Assembly: GCF_000399665.1 (NCBI RefSeq)
Contig: NZ_KB976986.1
Coordinates: 898,106 to 962,105, forward strand
From: Acinetobacter calcoaceticus ANC 3811
GTDB taxonomy: Bacteria; Pseudomonadota; Gammaproteobacteria; Pseudomonadales; Moraxellaceae
DNA length: 64,000 bases
Direction: 5' to 3'
The position numbers were made by a program, and so were the translations under genes. Shown piece by piece: positions 45,840 to 54,343 of this stretch. How positions within the stretch are numbered: the stretch's first letter is position 1; every line of letters begins with the position of its first letter. Under the pieces are notes generated by a model. That model worked only from the letters and a program-made list of their open reading frames with translations, had not been told where the DNA came from and ran no database searches.

Positions 45840-46709
45840 ATGGCTTATTCGATTAAAGAACAACATACGATCATACCGCGACGTCTTGCATTTGATTTTG
45901 CTAAAACGCCCTGTCACTGGATTTTTGATGATCCTATGGCATCGCAAATACTGAATATGATTAATCCCATAACACCCGCACCTGAACGTTGGTTTTGTCA
46001 AACGTTCAGAGATGCCTTACCTTTCATTAAAGATGAAAAGTTAAAAGAAGCTGTGATCGCTTTTATTAAACAGGAAGGTTCACATAGTTATGGGCATACG
46101 TTAGGTACCCGACAAATAGAAGCGCAAGGGATTGATCTTAGCCGCTATAACAAACTGATGAATTGGATATTTAATGACATGATTGGCTCCAAACCATTGG
46201 GTTATGAATTGAATAATCCACGATTAAAGTCAACATGGTTGAATACCAGATTAGCTATGGTTGCAGCGGCAGAGCATGTGACAGGAGTATTAGGGCACTG
46301 GGTATTAAATGCAAAGGGATTACAACAAGCACCTGTAGATAAAGAAATGTTGCGTTTATTACTTTGGCATGGTGCAGAGGAGGTCGAACACCGTGAAGTA
46401 GCAGATGCTATGTTTAGATACTTTAGCAACAACATTTTACTTCGTAGCGGAGCAGCAGTTTTTACCTTTCCTTTGTTTTTAATATTAGCTTACATTGGAG
46501 TCGAAAGTTTAGTTAGCCAAGATTCACAATTGCCTCATCGTTTTCGCTTTAAAGATTATTTTCGAGCGGCTAGACAGGACCGTGTTCCACGAGTAGGTTA
46601 TATGATGAGTGCTTGCTTAAGATACTTTAATCCAAAGCACAGCCCTTTAAATGAAGGATCAACTTCGCAAGCGTTGGCAGTTTTATCTAATATGAACAAA
46701 CTTAATTAA
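45840..46709 (+). CDS. Metal-dependent hydrolase, PF10118 family, second copy
   Basis: A 289-residue paralogue of the protein at 43701: FIKQEGSHSYGHTLG (about 80), AAEHVTGVLGHWV (about 141) and WHGAEEVEHREVADAMFRYF (about 177-196), then a hydrophobic helix (FTFPLFLILAYIGVESLV). The first motif reads QEGSHSYGH instead of QEAHHGKEH, so one metal-ligand set differs. It is the last gene of the operon and converges on a LysR gene with a shared hairpin. Confidence 0.84.
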   Translation: MAYSIKEQHTIIPRRLAFDFAKTPCHWIFDDPMASQILNMINPITPAPERWFCQTFRDALPFIKDEKLKEAVIAFIKQEGSHSYGHTLGTRQIEAQGIDLSRYNKLMNWIFNDMIGSKPLGYELNNPRLKSTWLNTRLAMVAAAEHVTGVLGHWVLNAKGLQQAPVDKEMLRLLLWHGAEEVEHREVADAMFRYFSNNILLRSGAAVFTFPLFLILAYIGVESLVSQDSQLPHRFRFKDYFRAARQDRVPRVGYMMSACLRYFNPKHSPLNEGSTSQALAVLSNMNKLN

Positions 46710-46724
46710 ATAAAAGCCTAACGT

Positions 46725-46775
46725 GCAGGATGTTTTTTCTTTATAAATCATAATTAAAAGAAAAATTAATCCTGC
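46725..46775. terminator. Bidirectional hairpin terminator
   Basis: GCAGGAT (46725-46731) pairs with ATCCTGC (46769-46775), with a second inner TTTTTCTTT/AAAGAAAAA stem, between converging genes. Confidence 0.65.
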
Positions 46776-47698
46776 CAATAAGGTGTTTCACCGTAGACTT
46801 CAGCAAAATAATCAATCACTACCCGAATATTTAAAGGCGGATGGCGCACATTAGGGTAAATTGCTGCGATGTGCTGTGGTTGAGATTTAATAGATGCTTC
46901 ATATTGAGGTAAAAGTTTTATTAATTTACCGTGCTTTAATGCCTCACCAATGAGCCAGTCAGGAAATAAAACAATTCCCATACCATTGAGTGCAGCCGTC
47001 ATTAAGCTCTCGGCATTATTCGAAGCAAGTAAGGGCACAATTGGATAATGTACCCATTCCTCATTTGGCTTTCTCACTAACCAACGGTTAGGTCCTTCAA
47101 ACCCTTTATAGACTAAACATTTATGGTCATTGAGTTCTTTTGGATGATCAAGCGCACCGCATTTAGCAATGTAAGCAGGAGAGGCTGCCAAATGATATTT
47201 TTGTGTGCCGAAAATACGTGCATGAAAAGATGAATCTGTCAGAATTCCAATGCGAAAAATTAAATCAGTACTATCCCGAAGAGGATCTATAAATTCGTCT
47301 GTCTGAATCAGTTCTATTAAAAGTCTTGGATAACGTTCTGATAACCCTGCTAACCAAGGCGCAATATGCCTTTGACCAAAAAATACGGGAGCATTAATTC
47401 TAACCAATCCAGAGGGTTCTACAGTTTTATCCTGCAATGCCTTTTGAGCTTCATCAAATTGCTCTGTAATTCTTTTGGCATATTCAAAAAATAATTTACC
47501 TGATTCGGTCGGTGTGATTGCTCGTGTATTTCGATAAAAAAGTTGCTGCCCCAACGCATCTTCTAACTGTTGAATGGTCCGAGAAATCATCGATGCAGAA
47601 ACATCTTCTTTTCTCGCCACAACAGAGAAGTTTTGAGCCTTATATACACTGATAAAAAAGCGAAGGGTACGAATATCAATCGAATTTGATAAATTCAT
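46766..47698 (-). CDS. LysR-family transcriptional regulator
   Basis: A 310-residue LysR protein. Residues 6-65 form the winged helix (IRTLRFFISVYKAQNFSVVA, DVSASMISRTIQQLEDALGQ) and 92-300 the CrgA-like effector domain (GLVRINAPVFFGQRHIAPWL, NNAESLMTAALNGMGIVLFP). It is divergent from a pair of DUF606 membrane genes and probably regulates them. The effector is unknown. Confidence 0.88.
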   Translation of the reverse strand: MNLSNSIDIRTLRFFISVYKAQNFSVVARKEDVSASMISRTIQQLEDALGQQLFYRNTRAITPTESGKLFFEYAKRITEQFDEAQKALQDKTVEPSGLVRINAPVFFGQRHIAPWLAGLSERYPRLLIELIQTDEFIDPLRDSTDLIFRIGILTDSSFHARIFGTQKYHLAASPAYIAKCGALDHPKELNDHKCLVYKGFEGPNRWLVRKPNEEWVHYPIVPLLASNNAESLMTAALNGMGIVLFPDWLIGEALKHGKLIKLLPQYEASIKSQPQHIAAIYPNVRHPPLNIRVVIDYFAEVYGETPYWQD

Positions 47699-47796
47699 CT
47701 GTGCAATTTCTGCAAAAGTGATTCATGGATTATGCTGTTTTTCTGCTGAATTGGCTACTCTATGATTCGTTGCCTAAATACCATGAGGCAATGTTC

Positions 47797-48231
47797 ATGC
47801 AAATCCTATTACTGTTCCTCACCATTTTAGGTGGGATGGGGCTATCTGTAGAAGCTGGTCTTTTAGGGCCATTAGGTACACAAGTTGGAGAATTGTGGGC
47901 CACTTTTAGTATTTTTGGAGTAGGGGCCGCACTTACCTTTCTACTTATGTTGTTTTTTAGTCCTCGCAATAGTCCCTCATTTTTTACTCTTCCATCATGG
48001 CAGTTATTGGGTGGGGTAATTGGCCCGATCTACGTCATTATTCTCACCATTACAGCGCCGATTATTGGTATTGCCATGACCATGATTGGGATTTTGGCTG
48101 GTCAAGTTTTTAAGAGCCTGATTATTGATCATTATGGGTTACTCGGAACCCCGCATAGAAAAGTAGATCGAAAACGTGTGCTTGCACTTGTTTTTATTGT
48201 GGTTGCACTTTCTTTAGTCGCAAAAGCATAA
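47797..48231 (+). CDS. DUF606/YdcZ-family small DMT transporter, first of pair
   Basis: A 144-residue membrane protein with five predicted helices, starting MQILLLFLTILGGMGLSVEA. I chose ATG 47797 because GAGG lies eight bases upstream; in-frame ATGs at 47725 and 47791 give an unusual polar N-terminus or no ribosome spacing. The family is a half-size drug/metabolite transporter, and the helix GIAMTMIGILAGQVFKSLII matches the second gene. Pairs of such genes are thought to form heterodimers. Substrate unknown. Confidence 0.82.
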   Translation: MQILLLFLTILGGMGLSVEAGLLGPLGTQVGELWATFSIFGVGAALTFLLMLFFSPRNSPSFFTLPSWQLLGGVIGPIYVIILTITAPIIGIAMTMIGILAGQVFKSLIIDHYGLLGTPHRKVDRKRVLALVFIVVALSLVAKA

Positions 48232-48240
48232 GGGGGAAAT

Positions 48241-48705
48241 ATGACTATATTTATGATTTTATTGGCAGTTATCGGCGGTGCTTTACTCAGTGTACAAGCG
48301 GCAATTAATGGACAGCTTGGCAGTAAAGTTGGGGTATTCCGTAGTGCATTTTTAACGTTTTCTGTAGGCGCTTTAATTACCGCATTACTGATTTTCTATT
48401 TTGAACCCAAGCAAACTTTAACCCTCTTAGATGTTCCTAAATGGCAATTACTGGGTGCAATGTGTGGCGTTCCTTATATTGTGATTATGGTATTAGCTGT
48501 GCAAAGAATTGGGGCGGCTGTTGCAACTGTTGCGGTTATTTTTGGGCAACTCCTTATGAGTATGTTAATTGATAACTTTGGTTGGTTTGGCAATGAAATT
48601 CTGCCTTTTTCAACTTATAGATTGGGCGCACTCATGTGTTTAGCAATTGCGCTTTATTTTATATATTCAAGTAGTAAAACGACTCTAGTTGAACCTAACA
48701 GCTAA
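48241..48705 (+). CDS. DUF606/YdcZ-family small DMT transporter, second of pair
   Basis: A 154-residue five-helix protein, MTIFMILLAVIGGALLSVQA, with the family motif IGAAVATVAVIFGQLLMSML. It starts nine bases after its partner with GGGGGAAAT. Helix layout and motifs are shared with the first gene, so the two were probably derived by duplication and act together as an inverted-topology pair, as suspected for other DUF606 pairs. Confidence 0.85.
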   Translation: MTIFMILLAVIGGALLSVQAAINGQLGSKVGVFRSAFLTFSVGALITALLIFYFEPKQTLTLLDVPKWQLLGAMCGVPYIVIMVLAVQRIGAAVATVAVIFGQLLMSMLIDNFGWFGNEILPFSTYRLGALMCLAIALYFIYSSSKTTLVEPNS

Positions 48706-48743
48706 TATATTTATAAAACAGGAGGGTTTTATTAAGTTAATAT

Positions 48744-48783
48744 TTATTGTTTCCACTTAATTAATTAACTGAAAACAATAAAT
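48744..48783. terminator. AT-rich inverted repeat after the DUF606 pair
   Basis: TTTATTGTTT and AAACAATAAA are perfect 10-bp arms 20 bp apart; no strong T-run follows, so termination is only possible. Confidence 0.4.
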
Positions 48784-48854
48784 TAATAGCTGAAAAGTTA
48801 TAAAATGAATGTCAAATATATTGTTAATCGTTAAAAGAAAACTAGGTAAAAGAT

Positions 48855-49253
48855 ATGTCTTTATTTGAAGAATGCAAAAATGCACTCAAAAATGATTTTC
48901 AAATTATTAGTGATATAGATGTAGAAGATATTTATACGAAGTTGAATATGTATCCTATAAAACAAAACTGTATTTTATGGATGAATATAGATTTTAAAGA
49001 TTTTGATGATATGGACGAGTTGTTAGAAAGCATGCAAACAATTCAGGATGAAAATGTCTATGTTGTTGCAGATGATCAGGATATTCCAGTCTTTACTTCT
49101 AAGCTGAAATCAATAATCGAAAATATATACGATGTTATGGCTTTATGCCCTAAAGTTTTTATTTTCAATGAAACTATCTTATTAGAACCACTTTTTCCAA
49201 CTTATACAGTTAGGGTGGCTTTTAAGTCTAACTTAAATAAATCTCATATTTAA
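48855..49253 (+). CDS. Hypothetical acidic protein, possible immunity protein
   Basis: A 132-residue acidic protein with no signal peptide, opening MSLFEECKNALKNDFQIISD. Predicted strands (NCILWMNIDF, NVYVVADDQDIPVFTS, PKVFIFNETILLEP) alternate with helices, an alpha/beta build common in small immunity proteins of contact-dependent or polymorphic toxins. The low GC and the neighbouring unknown genes fit such an accessory stretch, but no toxin gene lies beside it. I do not recognise a family. TAGGTAAAAG is the ribosome site. Confidence 0.55.
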   Translation: MSLFEECKNALKNDFQIISDIDVEDIYTKLNMYPIKQNCILWMNIDFKDFDDMDELLESMQTIQDENVYVVADDQDIPVFTSKLKSIIENIYDVMALCPKVFIFNETILLEPLFPTYTVRVAFKSNLNKSHI

Positions 49254-49339
49254 GCATGTTCTTAATTGTGTAATTAAATGAAAAACAATAATTAATTAAA
49301 TAATTTCTAGCCAATATCACATTGACACCTTAAATATTG

Positions 49340-49610
49340 CAGATTACCATTTGCGGGCTGGCCTACATTGCCAGTCGGTTTTGACGGACCGATGATCGAC
49401 CACATCAGATTATTCCTTTCTGAGGGATAGTTTTATGTGTGCACACCTGTTCCCTCCCGTAGCGGTAGGACGGGAGTGGGACACTTTCGAGTGTGCTGGA
49501 TGTCGAAACCAGTCCGTCAACCTGCTTCCGTTCTGCCACCATAATTTATAATGTTTCGGCAGAACTCCCAAAAGAAGGAGTTGGCCCATGCACATTCATA
49601 AATTATTGGC
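49340..49610 (+). ncRNA. C4-like structured antisense RNA / leader element
   Basis: A GC-richer island in AT-rich DNA with nested stems: CTGGC/GCCAG (49358-49374), TTGACGGA pairing long-range with TCCGTCAA (49381-49388 and 49513-49520), GCACAC/GTGTGC (49441, 49491) enclosing CTCCCGT/ACGGGAG (49454, 49470), and GTTCTGCC/GGCAGAAC (49530, 49558). The arrangement and the CAGTCGGTTTTGACGG text recall the C4 antisense RNA of P1-like phages, multicopy relatives of which I recall in Acinetobacter. Boundaries are approximate. It is followed by a terminator and a TetR gene. Confidence 0.55.
49435..49551 (+). CDS. Possible 38-residue Cys/His-rich small protein inside the C4-like element
   Basis: ATG at 49435 is preceded by GAGGGA at the right distance and opens a 38-codon frame, MCAHLFPPVAVGREWDTFEC then AGCRNQSVNLLPFCHHNL. 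The C-x2-C and C-H-H ends could bind zinc. It overlaps the main stems of the putative RNA, so coding and RNA roles may be alternative explanations of the same conserved sequence. I cannot say whether it is translated. Confidence 0.35.
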   Translation: MCAHLFPPVAVGREWDTFECAGCRNQSVNLLPFCHHNL

Positions 49611-49740
49611 AGTCACTGTCCAAATCTATCTCGACACAACTTAAATCACTTTAAAGCAGTTTGATGAGCTATAGGCTTTTCAGGCTTTAATTCGTCACGA
49701 CTAAAAAACTTAATCATCAATAAAACTTGAGATGTGCCAA

Positions 49741-49775
49741 GCACAGTCTTTACGGCTTTGCTGTGCCTTTTTTTT
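49741..49775 (+). terminator. Rho-independent terminator after the C4-like element
   Basis: GCACAG / CTGTGC with a 14-base loop and a run of eight T. A second overlapping inverted repeat (CTGTGCCTT / AAGGCACAG) continues to 49793. Confidence 0.7.
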
Positions 49776-49839
49776 CTCCCAGAGAAGGCACAGGCTTTTT
49801 ATCTCTTTTGAAACAACAAGAATTTATAACGGTAAAACT

Positions 49840-50394
49840 ATGCCAACTTTAGAAACATCTTCCAAAAAATTACAGGTTATTCATACTGCAATAGAGCTGT
49901 TTAATCTCTATGGATTTCACAATGCGGGTGTGGACTTAATTGCCAAAGAATCCAAAATTCCTAAGGCCACTTTTTATAACTACTTTCATTCAAAAGAGCG
50001 GCTTGTTGAAAGGTGCATATCTTTTCAAAAAAGCCGATTGAAAGAAGAAGTGCTGGCAATTATTTATTCAAGCCATTACCGAACCTCAAGCGATAAACTC
50101 AAAGAGATTATTGTTTTACATGTCAATTTTAATAGTCTGTATTATCTATTACTTAAAGTTATTTTTGAAATTAAACAGATTTACTCTCATGCCTACCAAA
50201 TGGCAATTGAGTATAGAAAATGGCTGCTTCGAGAGCTTTTTGATCTGGTTTTTAGTTTAGAAAACAGCACGCTAAAACCCGATGCCCATATGGTTTTAAA
50301 CTTAATTGATGGTTTGATGTTTCAGATTTTAAGCTCAAATCGTTTGGATGAAAGGGATGTGGTGGTGGAGAGGTTTTTTGGGAGAGTTAAATAA
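49840..50394 (+). CDS. TetR-family regulator
   Basis: A 184-residue TetR protein. The helix-turn-helix is at 14-58 (VIHTAIELFNLYGFHNAGVD, ESKIPKATFYNYFHSKERLV); the all-helical rest includes IDGLMFQILSSNR. I chose ATG 49840 since the in-frame ATG at 49732 reads through the terminator hairpin and gives an odd Cys/Arg-rich leader. No adjacent co-regulated gene is evident and no operator dyad is clear. Confidence 0.82.
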   Translation: MPTLETSSKKLQVIHTAIELFNLYGFHNAGVDLIAKESKIPKATFYNYFHSKERLVERCISFQKSRLKEEVLAIIYSSHYRTSSDKLKEIIVLHVNFNSLYYLLLKVIFEIKQIYSHAYQMAIEYRKWLLRELFDLVFSLENSTLKPDAHMVLNLIDGLMFQILSSNRLDERDVVVERFFGRVK

Positions 50395-50506
50395 GTAATT
50401 CCACAAAGATAAATTATAGTTTATAAAGCTAATTTTAAAGTAAAGTTAAAAGTATCAAATCTTTTATAACTATTTTGAATGGATAGAAAGCCAATAAGGT
50501 TATTTT

Positions 50507-51349
50507 ATGAAAGCAATAAGAGAATTAAATAAATTATTAAAATGTTATAAAACATATACTATTGAAAGTTTGATTCATTCATTAAAATTTTATCAAAAAC
50601 ATATACTAGCTACCTTAGATGGAAAAGATATACTTTTCCCCTATCATACAGTAGGCATGTCTATACCTTATGCCCAGTTGGCATTCTTAAAAATTGAAAA
50701 TAATAATGTAGATATAGATGCTTTAAATAGTTTAAATCTTGCCTTGATGTATGCAGAAGTGGGAAGGGAATTACAATTAAAAGATTTTAAAATAAAACCT
50801 TTAGATAAAATGAATATACATGACTTAAAGAAGTATTTTTCAGAATTTTCTGCACTACTTTTTTGGGCGATTCTATTAAATAATAAAAATTTAGCAAAGA
50901 AATTGGCACGCCAAGTAGAGTTTTGCTTACAACAAAATTTTCTATCTGATTTTCCTTTAAGTTATGACTATTTTTCATTATGGGCTTATTACAAATGGAT
51001 TAATGAAGAATTTACATTAGCATCAAAAATAGATGGAAAATTTAAAGATTTGATAAATAATTGGTCATGTGACTCAGTATTTTTAGAACCATTACTCATA
51101 GATATAGCAAATTTACACTGCGAAGAATTAATAGATAATGATTTACGTGAGTATCCCCCAAAATTTATTAGACCTCCGTTTACTTTATTGCCACTTGAAA
51201 TTCATGTGATTAATAAATTACGTGCATTGGATGAATTAGATGAAATATCTTTAAATCATCCTTTAATGAACACTCATTCAGCAAAAATTAAAGAATTTGA
51301 AGTAATAAGTGATGATTTGCTTGAAACGATACAGATAACTTTTTTGTAG
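50507..51349 (+). CDS. Hypothetical helical protein, possible immunity protein
   Basis: A 280-residue, mostly helical, AT-rich gene with no signal peptide. FSALLFWAILLNNKNLAKKL and YDYFSLWAYYKWINEEFTLA are aromatic helices near the centre, and the C-terminal third carries YPPKFIRPPFTLLPLEIHVI. The layout (helical, about 280 residues, low GC, isolated) resembles Imm49/PoNe-type immunity proteins, but I see no defining motif and no toxin partner. Probable horizontally acquired orphan. Function not assigned. Confidence 0.5.
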   Translation: MKAIRELNKLLKCYKTYTIESLIHSLKFYQKHILATLDGKDILFPYHTVGMSIPYAQLAFLKIENNNVDIDALNSLNLALMYAEVGRELQLKDFKIKPLDKMNIHDLKKYFSEFSALLFWAILLNNKNLAKKLARQVEFCLQQNFLSDFPLSYDYFSLWAYYKWINEEFTLASKIDGKFKDLINNWSCDSVFLEPLLIDIANLHCEELIDNDLREYPPKFIRPPFTLLPLEIHVINKLRALDELDEISLNHPLMNTHSAKIKEFEVISDDLLETIQITFL

Positions 51350-51487
51350 CTGAATCAACCTACTCAAAAGTGTGGTTGCAAACAGCTGGGGTACAGGAGA
51401 GTACAATGGTATGAATTTATATATCTACCGAATATATTGATAAATTTGAATTAATTATAGTCATTACTTAGAAATGGCTATGTATAG

Positions 51488-52207
51488 ATGGGATATACCG
51501 CAGTGCAAATTATAATTGAGCCATCAGTTCTTAGAACCAAATCTCCATTTTTTATTATTGCTAAAAATTTCTTTATTTTTGGATTGCTTTGGATTTTATC
51601 TTCATTCTTGTATGGTGTTTTTGACTATGAGTCATATTATTCCATATTTATTTATCTAATTAGTTTCTATGCTACTTATTTTTTTGGATATTTAATATCT
51701 AAACCTATTGTTTTAGACCTTGACTCTAACACTCTTAATCGAGTTAAGTTTTTAAGTCTTATATTTTTTGCTCTTTATTATGTAATAATACTTCTACGGT
51801 TCTTTTTATTTGATATTAATAATGATTTATATGGTTTTAGACTTGGATTTGGGTTCGTTTTTCCATTCTGGACACTAACTCCAATTTTTATCACTAATCT
51901 GAAGAATAAGTTTTATATTTATTTATGTGTCTTGCTATGTGTTCTAGAAGTAATTTTTTGGATATTATTTTTTAAAATGAGTGGCTCTGAATTTTACAAG
52001 AGACCTCTATCTGTTGGTATGTTCGTAGGTTCTCTTATATTCGCATTAACTTTTCCTTGGTATTTATCTTGGCTGAGAGAAATAGACATCAATAAATGGG
52101 TTTTACCATTCTTTTTTAAGGAAGATAGATTTATATCTAAACTAATATCATGGGTGGCAATAGGACTCGGTTGTTTCTTTATGTTTTTATTCTATCTTTT
52201 CTTCTAA
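51488..52207 (+). CDS. Hypothetical membrane protein, about seven helices
   Basis: A 239-residue hydrophobic protein with transmembrane stretches at about 25-45, 50-70, 85-108, 115-132, 140-162, 175-192 and 216-238, and short polar loops. Start is uncertain: ATG 51488 has no clear ribosome site, though the frame has no alternative nearby. Very low GC and aromatic-rich (Phe/Tyr). No family recognised. It lies in the run of unknown genes and may be an immunity or transport protein. Confidence 0.5.
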   Translation: MGYTAVQIIIEPSVLRTKSPFFIIAKNFFIFGLLWILSSFLYGVFDYESYYSIFIYLISFYATYFFGYLISKPIVLDLDSNTLNRVKFLSLIFFALYYVIILLRFFLFDINNDLYGFRLGFGFVFPFWTLTPIFITNLKNKFYIYLCVLLCVLEVIFWILFFKMSGSEFYKRPLSVGMFVGSLIFALTFPWYLSWLREIDINKWVLPFFFKEDRFISKLISWVAIGLGCFFMFLFYLFF

Positions 52208-52274
52208 AAACGAATGCTAAAAAAAGGAGCTCCAAATAAATTAGAACAAGACTCCTATATGTTTTTGTTTGTGA

Positions 52275-52403
52275 TTAATGGGGCAATGGTTTAGCTTCTA
52301 GACCCGAGTAAACCAGATGAAAGGGAGAGGCTGCTTGAGTATTTTTTAGTGGTGCTTTAAAGCTCCCATCTGCTATTTTCTTTATATAAATATTCGTAAA
52401 AGG
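52275..52403 (-). pseudogene. Gene remnant, C-terminal fragment on the minus strand
   Basis: Between a stop at 52404-52406 and the stop at 52275-52277 the minus strand reads 42 protein-like codons, containing IADGSFKAPLKNTQAASPFH and LVYSGLEAKPLPH, without a start codon. The upstream part of the gene appears lost, replaced by the monooxygenase promoter. I do not recognise the family. Confidence 0.35.
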
Positions 52404-52409
52404 TCATCT

Positions 52410-53939
52410 ATGTGTAGCCATTCTTCCAATTCGTATGACGTAATTATAGCTGGTGCGGGTCCTGTTGGCTTATTTCTGGCCTCTGAACTGCGCCTTGCAA
52501 ATATTTCAGTCTTGGTATTGGAACAAAATGAAAGTCCCAGTGCACCTTTAAAACAGCTTCCATTTGGAATGCGTGGTCTTTCTGTCCCTACGGTCGAAGC
52601 GCTTTATCGTCGTGGATTATTGAAGGAAATTACACCAGTACAATTTAATAAAGAGAATGGCCCTGCTGCAAATACAGCCGTAAATAAACAACAAGGCCTC
52701 CCGGGTGGACACTTTGCAGGGATCCAATTTTTTCAGGAAAAGATTGATACCTCAAAATGGACATATCGTTTACCAAACCCTGCCAGTGCAGGCATGGCTG
52801 TCGAGATGGAGCATTTCGAATCAGTTTTGACTGCGCGGGCGCTATCATTGGGAGTCATTATTAAGCGTGGGTTTTGCATCGAAAGTTTCAAGCAATCTGA
52901 AGAGGATGTGATTGTTCATGCCTCAAATGAAGAGTTCTCTGCACGCTGGCTTATTGGATGTGATGGTGGACGTAGCATAGTAAGAAAAAAGGGTGGTTTT
53001 GAATTTATTGGTACGGATGCTGAGTTCACGGGTTATACAATTCAAGCTGAACTCGTCGATCCAGATATACTGATCTCTGGCCGTCATTACACACCTATGG
53101 GTATGTTTACTTATAAAAAACCAGATTTTATTACAATGGTTGATTTTGACGGCGGGGCTTCCCATCGTATGCAACAGTTGAGCCAAGAGCATGTGCAAAC
53201 TGTATTGCAAAAAGTTACCGAAACCGATGTTAAAATTAAAAAACTTAATCTTGTAGCAACGTGGACAGATCGTGCCTATCAAGCTGCCTCTTATCGTAAT
53301 GGGCGGGTTTTACTAGCTGGTGATGCCGCACATATTCATTCCCCGCTAGGCGGTCAAGGTCTTAACCTCGGATTGGGTGATGCAATGAATCTTGGATGGA
53401 AGCTAGCATCGATCATCCGAGATAAAACATCAGATGATTTGCTCGACAGTTATTTTACTGAACGACATCCAGTGGGCGCACAAATTCTGGATTGGTCAAG
53501 GGCTCAGGTGGCACTAATGCGTCCAGAGCCGGCTTCACGTGCACTTGAAAAAATTATTCGTAGTTTGATTGATACATCTGATGGGGCAACGTATTTTGCG
53601 GAGCAAGCATGGGGCGTTTCTCTTCGCTATGATCTGGGTGATCAGCATCCGCTTGTTGGACGAAGTGCCCCTGACGTTGAGTTCACTGATGGAACAACGT
53701 TAGGTGAGCGATTAAGCGATGGTAAGGCATTACTTTTAGATTTTAATGGGTCGACTTTACTTCAAACAGCAGTAAAGCCTTGGAGTAATCGAGTTTCCTA
53801 TATTGCTAGTGAGGCTAAAGACCAACTCGGTTTAAGTGCTGTATTTGTTCGTCCTGATGGCTTTGTTGCATGGGTAAGCGATAGCGAAGAACCTAATGCT
53901 AAGCTATTGGTTCAAATACTAAAGCAATCGTTTGGGTAA
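52410..53939 (+). CDS. FAD-dependent aromatic monooxygenase (PheA/TfdB/Rox type)
   Basis: A 509-residue class A flavoprotein monooxygenase. FAD GxGxxG is IAGAGPVGLFLA near residue 14; the DG motif is CDGGRSIVRKKGG near 187; GDAAHIHSPLGGQGLNLGLG near 303 is the second FAD motif. A C-terminal thioredoxin-like domain of 110 residues (LGERLSDGKALLLDFNGSTL) follows, as in phenol hydroxylase-like and rifampicin monooxygenases. Hydroxylation of an aromatic compound or antibiotic is expected. It stands alone beside a remnant. Confidence 0.86.
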   Translation: MCSHSSNSYDVIIAGAGPVGLFLASELRLANISVLVLEQNESPSAPLKQLPFGMRGLSVPTVEALYRRGLLKEITPVQFNKENGPAANTAVNKQQGLPGGHFAGIQFFQEKIDTSKWTYRLPNPASAGMAVEMEHFESVLTARALSLGVIIKRGFCIESFKQSEEDVIVHASNEEFSARWLIGCDGGRSIVRKKGGFEFIGTDAEFTGYTIQAELVDPDILISGRHYTPMGMFTYKKPDFITMVDFDGGASHRMQQLSQEHVQTVLQKVTETDVKIKKLNLVATWTDRAYQAASYRNGRVLLAGDAAHIHSPLGGQGLNLGLGDAMNLGWKLASIIRDKTSDDLLDSYFTERHPVGAQILDWSRAQVALMRPEPASRALEKIIRSLIDTSDGATYFAEQAWGVSLRYDLGDQHPLVGRSAPDVEFTDGTTLGERLSDGKALLLDFNGSTLLQTAVKPWSNRVSYIASEAKDQLGLSAVFVRPDGFVAWVSDSEEPNAKLLVQILKQSFG

Positions 53940-54066
53940 TCTAATAGAGGACTCTTTTATTACACATTGCTTAAAATATATACAGAAACCTCGCTAAAAC
54001 GAGTTGGAACGCTACAAACGTGAATGATACTTTAAATTTCACTCTTCCCAATAAGTGAGGTGAGCA

Positions 54067-54207
54067 ATGAAATTGTTAGCTTTGTTCAGTATGGGAGTTG
54101 CAGCGAGTTATTGGTATAAAACTATAAAAAATAGCGAGCAAGCTCTTCTGAAACCAACTTTTGATGAAATAGTAAAAAACTTTGTATTAGCAGAATTTAA
54201 CGCCTAA
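54067..54207 (+). CDS. Small hypothetical protein (46 residues)
   Basis: ATG 54067 follows GTGAGG and opens a 46-codon frame: MKLLALFSMGVAASYWYKTI then a polar tail ending FVLAEFNA. One N-terminal hydrophobic helix suggests a membrane-anchored small protein. A clean terminator directly follows, which supports a real transcript. Family not recognised. Confidence 0.5.
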   Translation: MKLLALFSMGVAASYWYKTIKNSEQALLKPTFDEIVKNFVLAEFNA

Positions 54208-54235
54208 TACATACCGTTAATTTTAATTAAATAAA

Positions 54236-54262
54236 AAGCTCATCGGAAGGTGGGCTTTTTTT
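54236..54262 (+). terminator. Rho-independent terminator
   Basis: AAGCTCA pairs with TGGGCTT (one G-T) and is followed by seven T. Confidence 0.8.
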
Positions 54263-54343
54263 ATTATAGTAGTGTTTATTGAGACTGAGACTAGAGCTTT
54301 TGATTTATAATTTAAATCCAAAGAATTTTTACGTCCAATAAAA

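Noticed and set aside
47725..47796. Extended N-terminus for the first DUF606 gene
   Set aside because: Adds a polar segment absent from the family; the GAGG site fits ATG 47797.
49410..49595. 61-codon minus-strand frame across the C4-like element
   Set aside because: No ribosome site; the region is better explained by RNA stems or the plus-strand 38-codon frame.
48855..52207. A complete contact-dependent inhibition or toxin locus
   Set aside because: No toxin, two-partner secretion or effector gene accompanies the immunity-like proteins.
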